Positions 22,960 through 34,233 of a stretch of 64,000 bases of DNA are shown here, one piece after another. The DNA is from Cyrtodaria siliqua (Eukaryota > Mollusca > Bivalvia > Adapedonta > Hiatellidae). The notes under the pieces were generated by a model. The model was not told the DNA's origin. It searched no databases and saw only the letters and a program-made list of their open reading frames with translations. Made by a program: the position numbers and the translations under genes. The stretch's first letter is position 1. The number at the start of each line of letters is the position of its first letter. The stretch spans positions 62,001 to 126,000 of the forward strand of contig JAWPHD010003069.1 in the NCBI GenBank assembly GCA_037043455.1, read 5' to 3'.

Positions 22960-23665
22960 ATTGCAGAGAGTAGGTCGCAGCGACAAAATGTTGGTTCACC
23001 GAGTCAGGTCAATAAGAAAATCGAATCAATACCTCACCAATATGAGTTGAGATCAAGTACTTGTACCCAAAACTGGATGTTTTTTCGAAGAAAGTATATC
23101 ACAGTGACTAAAAAGTTGGTTCACCAAGTCAGGTAAATAAGAGGAACATACTGATGAAGTTTGAATAATATCCCACTAGAAGAAGCTGAGATTCAGAACT
23201 TGTACCCATTACCGGACATGTCTTGTATTTCAGAGAAGAAGTTCACAGCAATAAAAAAAAATAATATAGCAATAAAGAAGTTGGTTCACCAAGACAGGTT
23301 AATAAGAGGACCATACTGATGAAATTTATTAATATCCCACCAACAGAAGCTGAGATTCAGAACTTGTACCCAAACCTGGACATGACCTATATTTCATAGA
23401 AAGTAGGTGTCTTCAACAAAAATGTTGGTTCACCAAGTCAGGTCAATAAGAGGAACATACTGATGCAGTTTGACCGATAGAAGCTGAGATTCAGAACCTT
23501 TATATTTCGTAGAAAGTAGGTTCCCAGCGACGAAAATGTTGGTTCACCAATAGAAGCCGAGATTCGAAACTTGTACCCAAAACTGGGCATGACCTATATT
23601 TCAAAGAAAGTAGGTCGCAGCGACGACAAATTGGTTCACCATGCCAGGTCGATAAAGGGAATAGA
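22960..23665. repeat. tandem array, unit about 120-160 bp, ~5 copies, next to an acceptor
   Basis: Units share TTGGTTCACCAAGTCAGGT, AATAAGAGGA(A/C)CATACTGATG, GAAGCTGAGATTCAGAAC and ATTTCAnAGAAAGTAGGTC. The array comes to within about 100 bp of the acceptor of exon 22682-22858, with decayed unit sequence (AGAGAGTAGGTCGCAGCGAC) at its edge. The AG itself is not part of the unit. Confidence 0.85.
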
Positions 23666-24494
23666 CAGATGTAGTTCGGGCAAAATCCCTATCTTAGAAG
23701 TAAAGATAAAGAACTTGTGTATCTTTACTTGGACGTAATCCAACCACACGGACGCCCACACAGATGCAAGCACTGAACAGGCTAGACAAACTAATGTCTT
23801 GAGTTTTAAAAAATCAATATTGTCGTGTGTCCCTTTAAAGCGCTGCGAACTAAAGTAAAGAACACCTATTTGAAAATCTTGCCAAACATTTGTGGTTACC
23901 GATAATTAATTGTTTCACATCATTTGCAGGCGCGTATCCAGGCATACGCACGTACGCCAATGCGTACAATTCGTCAGCAAAAGTGAAAAATAAAAGTTCC
24001 AAATATGCAATAAATATGCAATAAAAACTGAAGGCTGAGGGGGGTATGGGCTAATTGAAATATAGCTTGAGAACGCATCATTTGCCTCCTAATTTTCACC
24101 GGCGGGAGGGGAAAACCACCTCCCACACCTACCCTCCTCGCAACGTCGCTGCTCGGTTCGCAGCTCTGGCGTACATTTCAAAATGCTCCTGGTACGCCCC
24201 TGATTTGCCAGAGCAAATGTTAAATTAGAAAATTATAGAGGACGATAATGGTAAAACACCTCCCCCATAATATTCTAAGCTATATATATTCTGCCATATG
24301 GGCATTGCTACAGGTGTTAACATTAGCCTTTTTCTAATAAAAATAAACAGCAATCAGCCCTTTTTGTTGCTGCAACAACAACAAGAAGCCAGTATTGGTA
24401 TGCTTCAGGCTAGTTAGGGGCCTGGCCTCAGTACTATTTATATAAGCCCCAAGAAGGACCTCAGTACATCTAAACGGGCCATGTTTTCTGATTT
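23666..24494. repeat. dispersed repeat with GGCGCGTATCCAGG ends
   Basis: GCAGGCGCGTATCCAGGCA near 23929 is mirrored by TGCTCCTGGTACGCCCCTG near 24183, bracketing about 270 bp with AAACCACCTCCCACACC and GTCGCTGCTCGGTTCGCA. A related element is at 55047-55445. The rest of this stretch shows nothing. Confidence 0.5.
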
Positions 24495-25690
24495 ATTATA
24501 CCCACGTATTTGAAAAAAAACAGGGTACATTAAAATCGCCTCCGTTTGTCTGTCCGTCCGTCCGTTACCGCATCTCCTCCTAAACCGCTGAACGGAATTC
24601 AACCAATTTAAACTTAGAGTATGACTTCACTATATGATGTCGGCATGCAACATTATTTTTGGCTCCAAGCCCAGGGGCCCTCAGTGGGGGTCAAAAGGTC
24701 AAATACACTAAAAATTCAATTACACTGTCCTTTTTCCATATTTTTGCACATAACTTGGTGCGTCTATGAAAAATAAACAACATATCAAACAATTTTATTT
24801 TTTCCAACTCGGACGTCTGCCCGGTGGGCACCAGAGTGGGTGGGGGATTTTTTTTTTTTAATTATGTCTCAAATGAAACATTTATGATGACGGCTCATCA
24901 CCCAGGGGCCCTCAGTGGGGTCAAAAGGTCAAATACACAAAAAAATCAATTACACCGACAGTTTTCCATATTTTGCACATAACATGGTAATTTGCCTATG
25001 AACATGATGAAAGATTAAACACCATATCAAATGATTTTATTATTCGAACTCAATCGTCTGCCTGGGGGCCCAGGGTAGGTGGGGTGGGGGTGGTGTGTGT
25101 TGGTGGTGGGGGGGATTTGGGGCAATTTTTGGGGGAATTTGGGGCATTTTTGAGGGAACTATGTCTCAAATGAAACATACCCACGTTTTTAAAATCGCCT
25201 CCATTTGTCCCGTCTGTCCATCCGTTACCGTATCTCCTCCTAAACCGCTGAACGGAATTCAACCAAACGTAGGGTATGACTTCAGCATATGATGACGGCA
25301 TGCAAGAGCAACATTATTTTTCGGCTCTGCACCCAGGGACCCTGCGTGGGGTGAGTGGGGTGTCAATAGGTAAATTACACTAAAAATTCAATTACAGTCA
25401 TTTTAAATTTTATGCAATTGTCTGCGAAAGGTAAACAACATATGAAACAATTTTATTATTTCAAACTCAGGGGTCCAGGGTGGGTGTCTGGTGGGATTTC
25501 TTTTGATTTTTTTTTTTGTAATTATGTCTCAAATGAAACATTATGATGCTAAACAATCTATTACACTGTCATTTTTCCATATGTTTGCACATAACTTGGT
25601 GTATATAATTGTCTATGAAAAAATAAAGTAGTAGTGGTGGGGGTGGCCTGTGTGAAGAAAACGTGGATATTTGCGATGGCACGCCGTTGT
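24495..25690. repeat. dispersed repeat 'TATACCCACGT', internally repeated
   Basis: It starts TTATTATACCCACGTATTTG and ends GAAAACGTGGATATTTGCGATGGC. Inside are 3-4 degenerate copies (about 300-600 bp) carrying TCTGTCCGTCCGTTACCG, CTCCTCCTAAACCGCTGAAC, CCCAGGGGCCCTCAGTGGG and AATTATGTCTCAAATGAAAC. G-rich tracts near 25070-25160 give misleading low-complexity ORFs. Confidence 0.75.
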
Positions 25691-26079
25691 TCTAGTAATG
25701 AGATGGATACTGTATTAATACTACAACAAATACTGAACAATGTTTAACTCTTTTTTTTTTTCATCCCTTATTTCATATTTTCACAATTTTAATTTTAATA
25801 CACCTTCTGTGTAAACTTAAAATTGGAACGCAGATACAGCATATTTTAGCGACGCAGATACAGCATATTTTAGCGATCACATGAAATTTGTTTTTTAAAT
25901 AGGCGACACGTCAATGAACATGTTCAAGACGTTCTTTTAACTGTAGTTGTTACAACATTTTTCTCTAAAAGCACAAGACATAGATATCATTAGTTTATGG
26001 TTTTCTACCAAGTTTGCTCAAATGGCGACTCTGGGGTCAAATCTTGCCCCGTCCCGGGGGTCACAGTTTTACATAGAAT
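25691..26079. other. no gene recognised
   Basis: Contains a short direct repeat GACGCAGATACAGCATATTTTAGCGA-like (25826-25875, two copies) and nothing else that I can identify. Confidence 0.4.
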
Positions 26080-27095
26080 TATGTCTCCCCCACTTTGTGG
26101 AGGGGAGACATATTGTTTTTGTGTTTGTCCGTCTGTCTGTCTGTCGTCTGTCATCTGTCTGTTTGTCACAAACCTTGTCCGGACTAGTTCTCCTTAACCA
26201 CTGGCCGGATTTCAACGAAAATTTGCAGCGAGCGATGATCAGTACCAAGACTAGTTGCGCATATCGTCGACATGTTCCAATTGAGTGATTTTTGGTGGAG
26301 TTATGGCCCTTTAAAGATTTTAATACACAAACTTTGGACTAGTTCTCCTTTACCCCTGACCGGATTTCAAAGAAACTTTACAGGGATGATCAGTACCAAA
26401 CCTAGTTATGCATCGCCATGTTCCGGTTGAATGATTTTTTGGCAGAGTTATGCCCGTTTAAAGGTTGTAGTACACAGACTGTCCGGACTAGTTCTCCTTA
26501 ACCCATTTACGGATTTCAACGAAACTTTGCAGATGATCAGTATCAAGCCTAGTTGTGCATATCATCGCCGTGTTCCGGTTGAATACTTTTTGGCAGAGTT
26601 ATGTCACTTTAAAGATTTTAATACACAAACCTTGAACACGAACGTTTTTTCCTGACTAGTTCTCCTGAACCGCTGGCCGGATTTCAACGAAACTTTACCA
26701 ATCCTAGTTGCACATATCGTCGCTGTGTTCTGATTGAATGGTTTTTGGCAGAGTTATGGCCCTTTAAAGGTTTTAATACATAAACTTTGTCCGGACTAGT
26801 TCTCCTGATCCCCTGGCCAGATTTCAACGAAACTTGGCAAGGATGATGTGTACCAAGCCTAGTTGCACATATATTGCCGTGTTCCGGTTAAATGATTTAT
26901 GGAGTTTAGGCCCTTTAAAGGTTTTAACAAAATTTGTCCGGACTAGTTCTCCTGAACCCCTAGCCGGATTTCAACGAAACTTGGCAAGGATGGTCAGTAC
27001 CAAGCCTAGTTGCGCAAGTTATCTTGTTGTTCCACGTGAATGTGGATTTGTGGGGGAGACATCTGTTTTTACTAAAAACAACCTCTAGTTGGGTT
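26080..27095. repeat. GTCTCCCC dispersed element with ~150 bp tandem units
   Basis: The left edge ATGTCTCCCCCACTTTGTGG-AGGGGAGACAT is a hairpin followed by TGTCCGTCTGTCTGTC; the right edge is GTGGGGGAGACATCTG. Inside are about six units with GGACTAGTTCTCCT(T/G)A, GGCCGGATTTCAACGAAA, GATCAGTACCAAGCCTAG and GAGTTATGGCCCTTTAAAG. ORFs across it are repeat translations. Confidence 0.8.
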
Positions 27096-27633
27096 TTAAA
27101 ATGCCATTTTACAATAACCAATTGAACTCTACATGGCAAATAAATTGTGTCAGTTTTGCAGATTGAAGATTATTTAGTTTGCAGTTGATTAAAATTTAAT
27201 GGAAATCATATATACTAGTAATACTAGATTTGTCATTAGTCACTACTAGTTTGCTGTTCAATATTGACTTTGAAATTCAATATTGATTTTGACATTGCCA
27301 TTATTTACAATACAAGTCAACTACAACCTACCCGGTATGTAAACACCGAGTTTAAAATCAATATCATTATAACTTCCTTGTACTATGAATATATACTGTG
27401 TATAGGTTTCATATATGTACCATTTTCGAAGAATACAACTAGGTCATCCGGGCCATTTGTTTGGTTTGTTATTTTGGTTGTAATGTTCTCATTAGACTTG
27501 GTGATATCAAACTGAATCGTTAACAAAGGTGGTTTAAACCTAGTTTCTTTGATTTTACTTAACTGGTGAATATTTAAAAGTACTTGTGGTAGGAAAACAC
27601 GAGCTATACAGTGTCAGGACTTAGCAAACACAA
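27096..27633. other. 5' flank of the TRIM-like gene
   Basis: AT-rich sequence upstream of the start codon, presumably holding promoter and 5' UTR. I cannot locate a TATA box or start site with confidence. Confidence 0.35.
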
Positions 27634-27977
27634 ATGGCTACAGGCTTTTCACGTACATTAGAAGCAGGTCACAAGGAGGCATTTGACTTTATTTGTGCCC
27701 GATGTGACATGAGTGGCAAATCTGTCGAGGCGTTACATTTCTGCACTGATTGCAATGAACTTTACTGTAAAATGTGCTTGGAATTTCACGCAAGTTTTCC
27801 AGGACTTAAGGATCACAAAGTTGTTGGCCGAGATAAAAAGAAGAGTTGGAGACAAAAGAAGAAGAATACATCTGTACCCACGGAGCCATGTTCCCAGCAT
27901 GATGGAGAGATACTGCAGATTTTTTGTGGAAACCACAACGTGCTATGTTGTCATGTTTGTGTGTGCCTTCAACACAG
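27634..27977 (+). CDS. TRIM-like B-box/coiled-coil/beta-propeller protein, exon 1
   Basis: The exon begins at ATG 27634 and ends at ACACAG|GTATTACT, leaving two bases (AG). It codes 114 residues: a B-box 1-like zinc finger (C21, C24, C37, C40, C45, C48, H61), a Lys-rich linker (DKKKSWRQKKK) and a B-box 2 (C86, H89, C98, H101, C106, C109, H114). There is no RING finger upstream, so ubiquitin-ligase activity is not expected. Joined to 44020-45406 it gives 576 residues, with B-box 2 completed by C117 and H121 from exon 2. Such RING-less TRIM-like genes are greatly expanded in bivalves and are often linked to innate immunity (family knowledge, not shown here). Confidence 0.92.
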
Positions 27978-28400
27978 GTATTACTTGTTTTAACTGTTTG
28001 TCACTCCTTTAACCAGAGGTATTACTTGTTTTAACTGTTTGTATCTCTCTTGGCCAATGGAATTACTTGTTTTAACTGTTTGTATCTCTCTTGACCACAG
28101 ACAAAACACTTGTTTTAACTGTTTGTATCTCGCTTGGCCACAGGCATTACTTGTTTTAACTGTCTGTATCTCTCCTGACCACTGGTATTACTCATTTAAA
28201 CTGTTTGCATCTCCTTTGTCCACAGGCATTACTTGTCTTAACTGTTTTTGTCTCTTGACCAAAGATATTACTTGTTGTAACTGTTTTTGTCTCTTGACCA
28301 ATGTTTTTGCATCTCTATTACTTGTTTTAACTGTTTGCATCTCTATTACCTGATTTGACTTTTTGCATCTTTTGTGACCACATGTATTACTTAGGTATGG
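27971..28400 (+). repeat. ~42 bp minisatellite built from the TRIM intron donor
   Basis: The natural junction CAACACAG|GTATTACTTGTTTTAAC is followed by about nine degenerate copies of ACAGGTATTACTTGTTTTAA plus CTGTTTGTATCTCTCTTGACC. Several copies keep AG|GTATTAC or AG|GCATTAC, so the intron opens with a ladder of donor-like sites. Exon overlap in the unit is only 5-7 bases (CACAG). Confidence 0.88.
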
Positions 28401-28917
28401 CTTGTAGGCCTTCAGCTGAAGGGGTTGGTCGGTACCATCTGAGGTGGCAAATTCTAACACTAATTTTTGAGATGGATGATTCCTATAGATAATAAATCAC
28501 CCGGGTAGACTTCTGGGATGCACAGCTTATGTCCCGATTTTGGGGCAAAATCATCAAAATTTGACAAAAAATCACTGAAAACTGGAATATATTTTTACAA
28601 AATATATCAGAGTACATTTTAAATCATATTTTGGTTTTATATTGATAAGTATACTTTGATCCAACAAGTATATATTTTCAAAGGTAGAAGTTGATTATTT
28701 TTGAAAAAAATGGCTAAAAGCTTTCAATTCTTACCCCCAAAATGACAAAAATGATAATTTTTTGGACAAAAAAAGCAAGGAATGTATTTTTTTAAATATT
28801 TTTATTACACAAATAATTGATTTATTAGTAATTTAAACTATGGTTTTTACTATTCTATCTTACTGGGAGTTTAAAAACATATTTTAACGAAGATGACTAA
28901 ATTAGTAATTTAACTAG
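28401..28917. other. TRIM intron, no feature
   Basis: AT-rich intronic sequence; nothing recognised apart from A/T runs. Confidence 0.4.
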
Positions 28918-29502
28918 TAAAGGACAAGGTATGATAAAGGGGTATTTTGGCCCCCAATATATTCGAAATGCAAAAGAATAATAGTTACATATAATCTGTT
29001 GTGCATATTGAAGTAAACAGATCATATTCTATCTTCAAAATATATTTTTATTTATTTTATTTATCTAAAAGAATTATATAGGGTCTCAAAAAAACGGCAC
29101 TTTTGGTAATTTTGTTATATTTTGTAGATTTTGGACCTTTCTGGGCAAGATTTTGATCCTAAAAATATAGAGCGCTCTGAGCACACACAGTTTTTTGACT
29201 GATGATGCATCCCTATCAAGTACCTGTTTCAACAAAAAATCAGCTGTGCTCGAGGGTGCGCTCTGTATTTCCAAGACCAAAAACTGATCAAAAACTGCTG
29301 AAAATGAACAAAAATGTCATTTTTTGAAAGAAAAGGCCTTGTTTTTGAGGCTCTTAAACTCTTTTAGAGCCTTCAGACGTACTTGTAATGAGTTTTAATA
29401 TTGATTCAGTTCATTTGTAGCTAAACTAGATATTCAAAATGTGTGCATTAAAACTTTCAATATTCGGGGCCAATTTTGTCCTTTATCATATCTAGTCCTT
29501 TA
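28918..29502. mobile_element. MITE with TAAAGGAC ends
   Basis: Left TAAAGGACAAGGTATGATAA and the reverse complement of the right end TAAAGGACTAGATATGATAA match at 18 of 20 positions. The similarity continues through TTGGCCCC. The 585 bp element is non-coding. Confidence 0.75.
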
Positions 29503-29892
29503 TATGGAAATCTAAACAAAACTGTAAATAATGTATTTTATCACATATTGTGACAATACTAATTAGCTTGATCCCATATCAGAGGTGAATATTCTCATGG
29601 TTAAACAAGGGTGACAAACTAATAAAACATATTAAAGATGGTACATCACGCTTTTTAAGTAAAAAAAAAAGTTCCAATCCATGTTAAAAAGGTTATATTA
29701 GTCAACTGTGGTTTATGGTTATAAAATTTCAAATTTACCATTACCAATTTACCAGTCAGCCAATTTAATTCAGCCATCAGAATGTCTGTCTGTCTGTCCC
29801 CTCTCTCCCTCCCTCTCTCAATAATGCAAAAGCTACCTCACATTCATTGTCATTTTGCAATAGTTTATCTCTCACCTGATCAACTTGCACAC

Positions 29893-30174
29893 CTGGACCC
29901 GTATTCATAAAGCAACTTAAGTACAGCATATTACTAAAGTCAACATTTAAGATTTGTACATATCCTTATTAACCTCTCAGCGGCACTACAGAGCATCTGT
30001 TTTACAATAACTGTTTAGCTGTGGTTTTATTAATATATTTTTATTAATATATATCATTATTAAAAAATATAAAAGAAGATATCTTAAAACGAATAGGAAA
30101 AGGTGTTTAAAAGATTCATATATTTTGACTTAAGTTAAGATATTGCTAAGAAGTTTTATGAATATGGCCCCTGA
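29893..30174. mobile_element. short MITE with CGTATTCATAAA ends
   Basis: CTGGACCCGTATTCATAAAG at the left is mirrored by TTTTATGAATATGGCCCCTG at the right; both ends carry a CTTAAG motif further in. It is about 280 bp, AT-rich and non-coding. Confidence 0.65.
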
Positions 30175-31100
30175 GCATTTGAAATCATTTACCGAAAAAA
30201 AATGAATGAAGTCGGGTTTCATGTCCCGTTAACACGCAATGAGTAAATACACAAGCAAACATATAATGCAGCAGCAAGAGCTGCTTGATCCTCGTGAAAT
30301 TTCGTCCTCGGCCAACAATTTGGTGATTTTGAGTATTACCTCTTTCACATTGTTTTTTCAAGATTCTTGCATGGCAGTGTCTGTGATTAGTCCCATCACT
30401 TTGCTTTGATATCTAAATACTAAAAATGAGATCCCTTAAAAGCAACAAACACAAACAAAACAAAAGAAGTAGCAGACTCGGTTTTATTGAGTATGTTCAT
30501 GAGATAATATGAAGATGAGTAATAAAAGATGCAACACCTCTCACGCCTCCTATAGCGTCGACAGAATAATAATTTCATTCAACATCGGATGTCTGACGTT
30601 TGTAAGAATCATTTTACAGGTAAATTATTCTAATTCATCAGTTAAAATCTGTATTTATTACCCACTTATATCCCTAGTCGCTAAAAGTAATCTTGCTTAG
30701 CAGACTTGAGCGATAAGCTTCATTGTTTGGTTTTAATACACCTTATCCTATTGCTGCTAGATTTCAGTTATAGTGGACAGGCAGGGGGATTGTGACGTGT
30801 TTCTAAATTCTGTAAGGGAAGATGCCCTTCACTCAGTTTTGTCGTGCCCTTAATGGGTTCCTCTTGATGCTCCGACTTCTGACAATAAAAGTAGTATAAA
30901 AGTTGACTTCTGACAAGTTATTGAGTACATTTGAAATAATCTCCTTAGGTTTCATTTATTTGTATACATTTTTTTCTTAAATGTAATGTCTCGAAATTGA
31001 GAACGTTCAAAACAAAATTCTTCAATAGAGACTGCAACAGTATTAGCAAACTCCCGACATGTACACACTAACAGTCATATTGCCAGAGGGGTAAACATTG
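30175..31100. other. TRIM intron between MITE and Ngaro element
   Basis: No gene recognised. If the Ngaro element keeps its terminal repeats, one should lie here; I could not find it by eye. Confidence 0.35.
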
Positions 31101-31660
31101 TTATTCATTGTTTAAAAGTGAAAGAAAATAATGCAGCCCGAGACGTAGGTTTTGCAAGAATACTTTATTGCCTTGGTCGGACAAATGAACTTTGCCAGAA
31201 TACAAATGCAAATTTGACTCTGCTATTTCCGGGTATTTTATATACCCGCCCCCCAATTTAATCACTTCTGTAGCCGCCTTACTATTAACCCTAACTCTCA
31301 CACGTTCTAAAGCTGAATGAGATAACTCATCCCGCCAAACTAAACGCGGAAGAATTTGTGACCACACAATAAAAGCTCCAGGTATTATAAGGTCTTTGAT
31401 ATTGTTAAGGTTTTAACCATTTGGTGCCTTAATTCTGCAGCTGGTACTTGACCTATATCATTACCGCCACAGTGCAACACTAGTACATTAGGAGGGTCTT
31501 CAATAGTCAACAGCAGTTGGAGCCTCTTCTCGACCTGGTGCCATCTCAAACCACCTTTCCCCTGCCACCAAACACTCGCATGGAGCTCGTCTAATCCTAG
31601 GCCGACTCCTTCCGATGGTGATTGTCTGGCATATGTAAAGGCCCCCGTAATAATGGACTA
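31101..31660 (-). pseudogene. Ngaro SGNH hydrolase-like domain, broken
   Basis: Three blocks of the SGNH (GDSL-like) hydrolase fold are visible in different frames. Block I reads WIVG-stop-SII, where a TAG falls at the nucleophile-serine position. Block III is VLHCGGNDIGQVPAAELR. Block V is YSGKVHLSDQGNKVF, with the catalytic His present but Gly where the partner Asp (DxxH) is expected. The domain is a known accessory module of some Ngaro elements, of unknown function. At least one stop and one frameshift separate the blocks. Confidence 0.75.
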
Positions 31661-31739
31661 GCCCACAATCCACACTCGAGATCTTGTATCTGGAATACTT
31701 AAGACTCGATTCAACTAGGGGAACAATAGTTGAGCTGTT

Positions 31740-32699
31740 CGGTCGGAACTCGGATATATGTTTAGTAAGCCTTAGAGTCCCATCGCCCAAGCTCTCTGAT
31801 CATGTCATCCGACATTCCAAGACGCGACGCATTGGAAGCTGCGCCAATACGTAGAGAATGAGACTTATAATTATTGGTCAACGCTTTTTTTTAACACCGC
31901 GCTAAATTGATACCGAGTGACTTGACCAACCCCAAAATGAATAAATAGCTGACCGATACATTTGGGGCGAAACCTCTAAATACGATTTAAGACGAGTGAC
32001 AGGACATATTGTAGAGTTAATAGCTGGAAGTGAAATAATAGTGCCCACACCCCTCTGATCTGTTTTTGAGTGTGCCAAATGTATTTCGAGTAGAGTGTTT
32101 TCTTGAGAAAAGTGTATGCTGTCGAAAGTCAGTGCATGAATTGTATGGCTCTTATTATCCGACACTAATTCTCCTGCTCGAAGAAACCCGAAATATGCCA
32201 GTGCAAAGGCAGCTGCGAACATAGAAGCTTCATAATTTGAACTGCAAATAGCCGGTAATATTTTTAAAATCTTGACCAACATATCTGGAGTAACGGGGAG
32301 TCTGGGATCGACCCTTTTATCAAGACGATTCATGCCAACTAACATTTTTTTAATTACGAAATTATTTGTTACATCTGATAAATGCAAAAGTTTGCATTTG
32401 AAACTAATGCCAGACAAATATGAACGAGCTGTTGCGGGTGCGCACCCTTTAAGAGACAGATGAGCAATGAAATCGACTACTTGCTGTATGCTTGGAGGCC
32501 AGGCCAATTGCATATTATAATTAACCCGAAAAGTGTCAAATGATTTAATGCCTGTATTGTAAGATTCCCGCGTGTTGAAGGCCAACGATGCCTCTAAAAG
32601 CCTGTCTGCTCGAGACTGGATATCAAAGCTAGGAAAGATGCAGGAACTGGACATGGGTGTTGTTCTGCCCTGGGAGCCAGCTGCTGAAAACGAACCCAT
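31740..32699 (-). pseudogene. Ngaro tyrosine recombinase, frameshifted
   Basis: ORF 32699-31902 (265 codons) has the SAM-like N-terminal domain (TRESYNTGIKSFDTFRVNY, CAPATARSYLSGISFK) and the catalytic core start: YFGFLRAGELV with box I Arg, and HSKTDQRG with the beta-hairpin Lys. After a frameshift near an A8 run (31883-31890) the core resumes with NYKSHSLRIGAASNASRLGM (HxxR box II) and IRELGRWDSKAY-stop-TYIR, with the presumed nucleophile Tyr in TYIR after an in-frame TAA. The protein would have joined the cDNA circle to the target without target-site duplication. Confidence 0.88.
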
Positions 32700-34233
32700 T
32701 GTTTACGAGATAAGGCATCAACTATACAATTGTTTTTTCCTTCAATATGAACTGCATGAAACTGTATGTTAAACAACATAGTTTGCAAAACAAGGGTGCA
32801 TCACTCTAACAGATCTGGACGTTTTTCTGTTTAGAATAGAGTCCAGCGCAAGATTGTCCGTATGCAGGACAATCTTTTTACCCTGGAACATATTGCCCCA
32901 TATTTGAAAAGCCAAAACTATGGGTACCCACTCGAGAAAAGTTATATCCGTTATCAGTTCTGTGTCGCGCCAACTATTTGGCCACTGGAAAAAAGTCCAA
33001 TGTGGTTCGAAATATGCAGCACACCCAAAATTAGCATTGCCTGCAGAGTCAGTAAAAAGATGCAAGTCGAAATTGCTGGTCCAAACTGAATCCGGGAAAT
33101 AACAATTAAAACAATCAAGGAATATTAACCACATTTTTACATCGTCTTTCATTGGTTTGGACACTCTAATGAAGTGATGTGGTTGTGCTGCACCCGACAT
33201 AGCGTCATAAAAACACCTACAAAATGCACGAGCCGCTGGTATTGCATGTGAGCAAAAATTCAGTGAGCCAGCAAGAGACTGCAGAGACTTGAGAGTGACC
33301 TTCTTCTTCCCCAAAATAAATGTTAATAAGCTCCTTAACTCGATCAATTTGTCAATGAGAATTCGCACTATCATTTTCTCAGAATCAATTTCAAGGCCTA
33401 AAAATATTAAAATATGAGTAGGCCCCACTGTTTTGTCATCCGCAATAGTAACGCCAATTTCCATGCACAAATTACTAAAACTAGCCATAAGCAAGGCACA
33501 GTCTGAGTATTCTTTCCTACCGCCAAAAAGAAAATCGTCTAAATAATGAATAACACTATCTAATCTGGACTGTTGTTTTGACTACCCACTCAAGAGCAGT
33601 TGCAAATTTTTCAAAAAGAGAACAAGAAATGGAACATCCCATCGGAAGGCACATATCGTAGAAAAATTGTCCCATAACTTTAAAGCCCAATAACTCGAAA
33701 TCTAGATAATTTATTGGCAGTAATCTAAAAGCAGATTTTATGTCCATTTTCCCCAGCAAAGCCCCTGGTCCCAGGCCCTGGATCATTTCAATGGCCTGGT
33801 CGAAAGAAGCATATTGAACATTACATAAATTTGGATCAATAAAATCGTTAATACTGGACCCACATGGGTATGACAAATGGTGTATTAACCGAGAACTACC
33901 GTCTTTTTTCGGGACCAAACCGATTGGAGATATTCTTATGTTTTGAAAAGGTGGATCCCAAAAGAGGCCTGCCATACGCCCTAAAGAAATTTCCTTGTTA
34001 ATCAATCTTAAAGCTTCCGCTTCATTGTTTTTGACAGAGACTAAGTTTTGGCAATCCGAAAATTGCCTAGGTCCCAAATAATGCAATCTAATTCCATTAA
34101 CAAAACCATTTATCAATTCATTGGCGGTGTCTGTATTGGTGTAAAACTCCAACATGCTACAAAGAGGTTTGATTCTAATGGGTGTTTGCCCGCGAGTTGG
34201 CATATCTAAATTGGAGCCTTGGCGAAGCCCCAA
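32594..34233 (-). pseudogene. Ngaro reverse transcriptase and RNase H, frameshifted
   Basis: RT fingers/palm lie in 34233-33556 (GLVPKKDGSSRLIHHLSYP, GKMDIKSAFRLLPI, MCLPMGCSISCSLFEKFATA). A frameshift near 33565 moves the frame to the catalytic box HYLDDFLFGG, followed by the thumb (TKILIFLG-like LIFLGLEIDSEKM). RNase H follows in 33494-32769 with its acidic residues in LFTDSAGN, TFLEWVPI and HTDNLALDS. A second shift leads to FHAVHIEGKNNCIVDALSRK, the usual tail of this RNase H class. Enzyme motifs are intact residue by residue but cannot be translated as one protein. Confidence 0.9.

Noticed and set aside
25050..25301. ORFs on both strands in the G-rich repeat
   Set aside because: Low-complexity Gly/Trp and Pro/Thr translations of a dispersed repeat.
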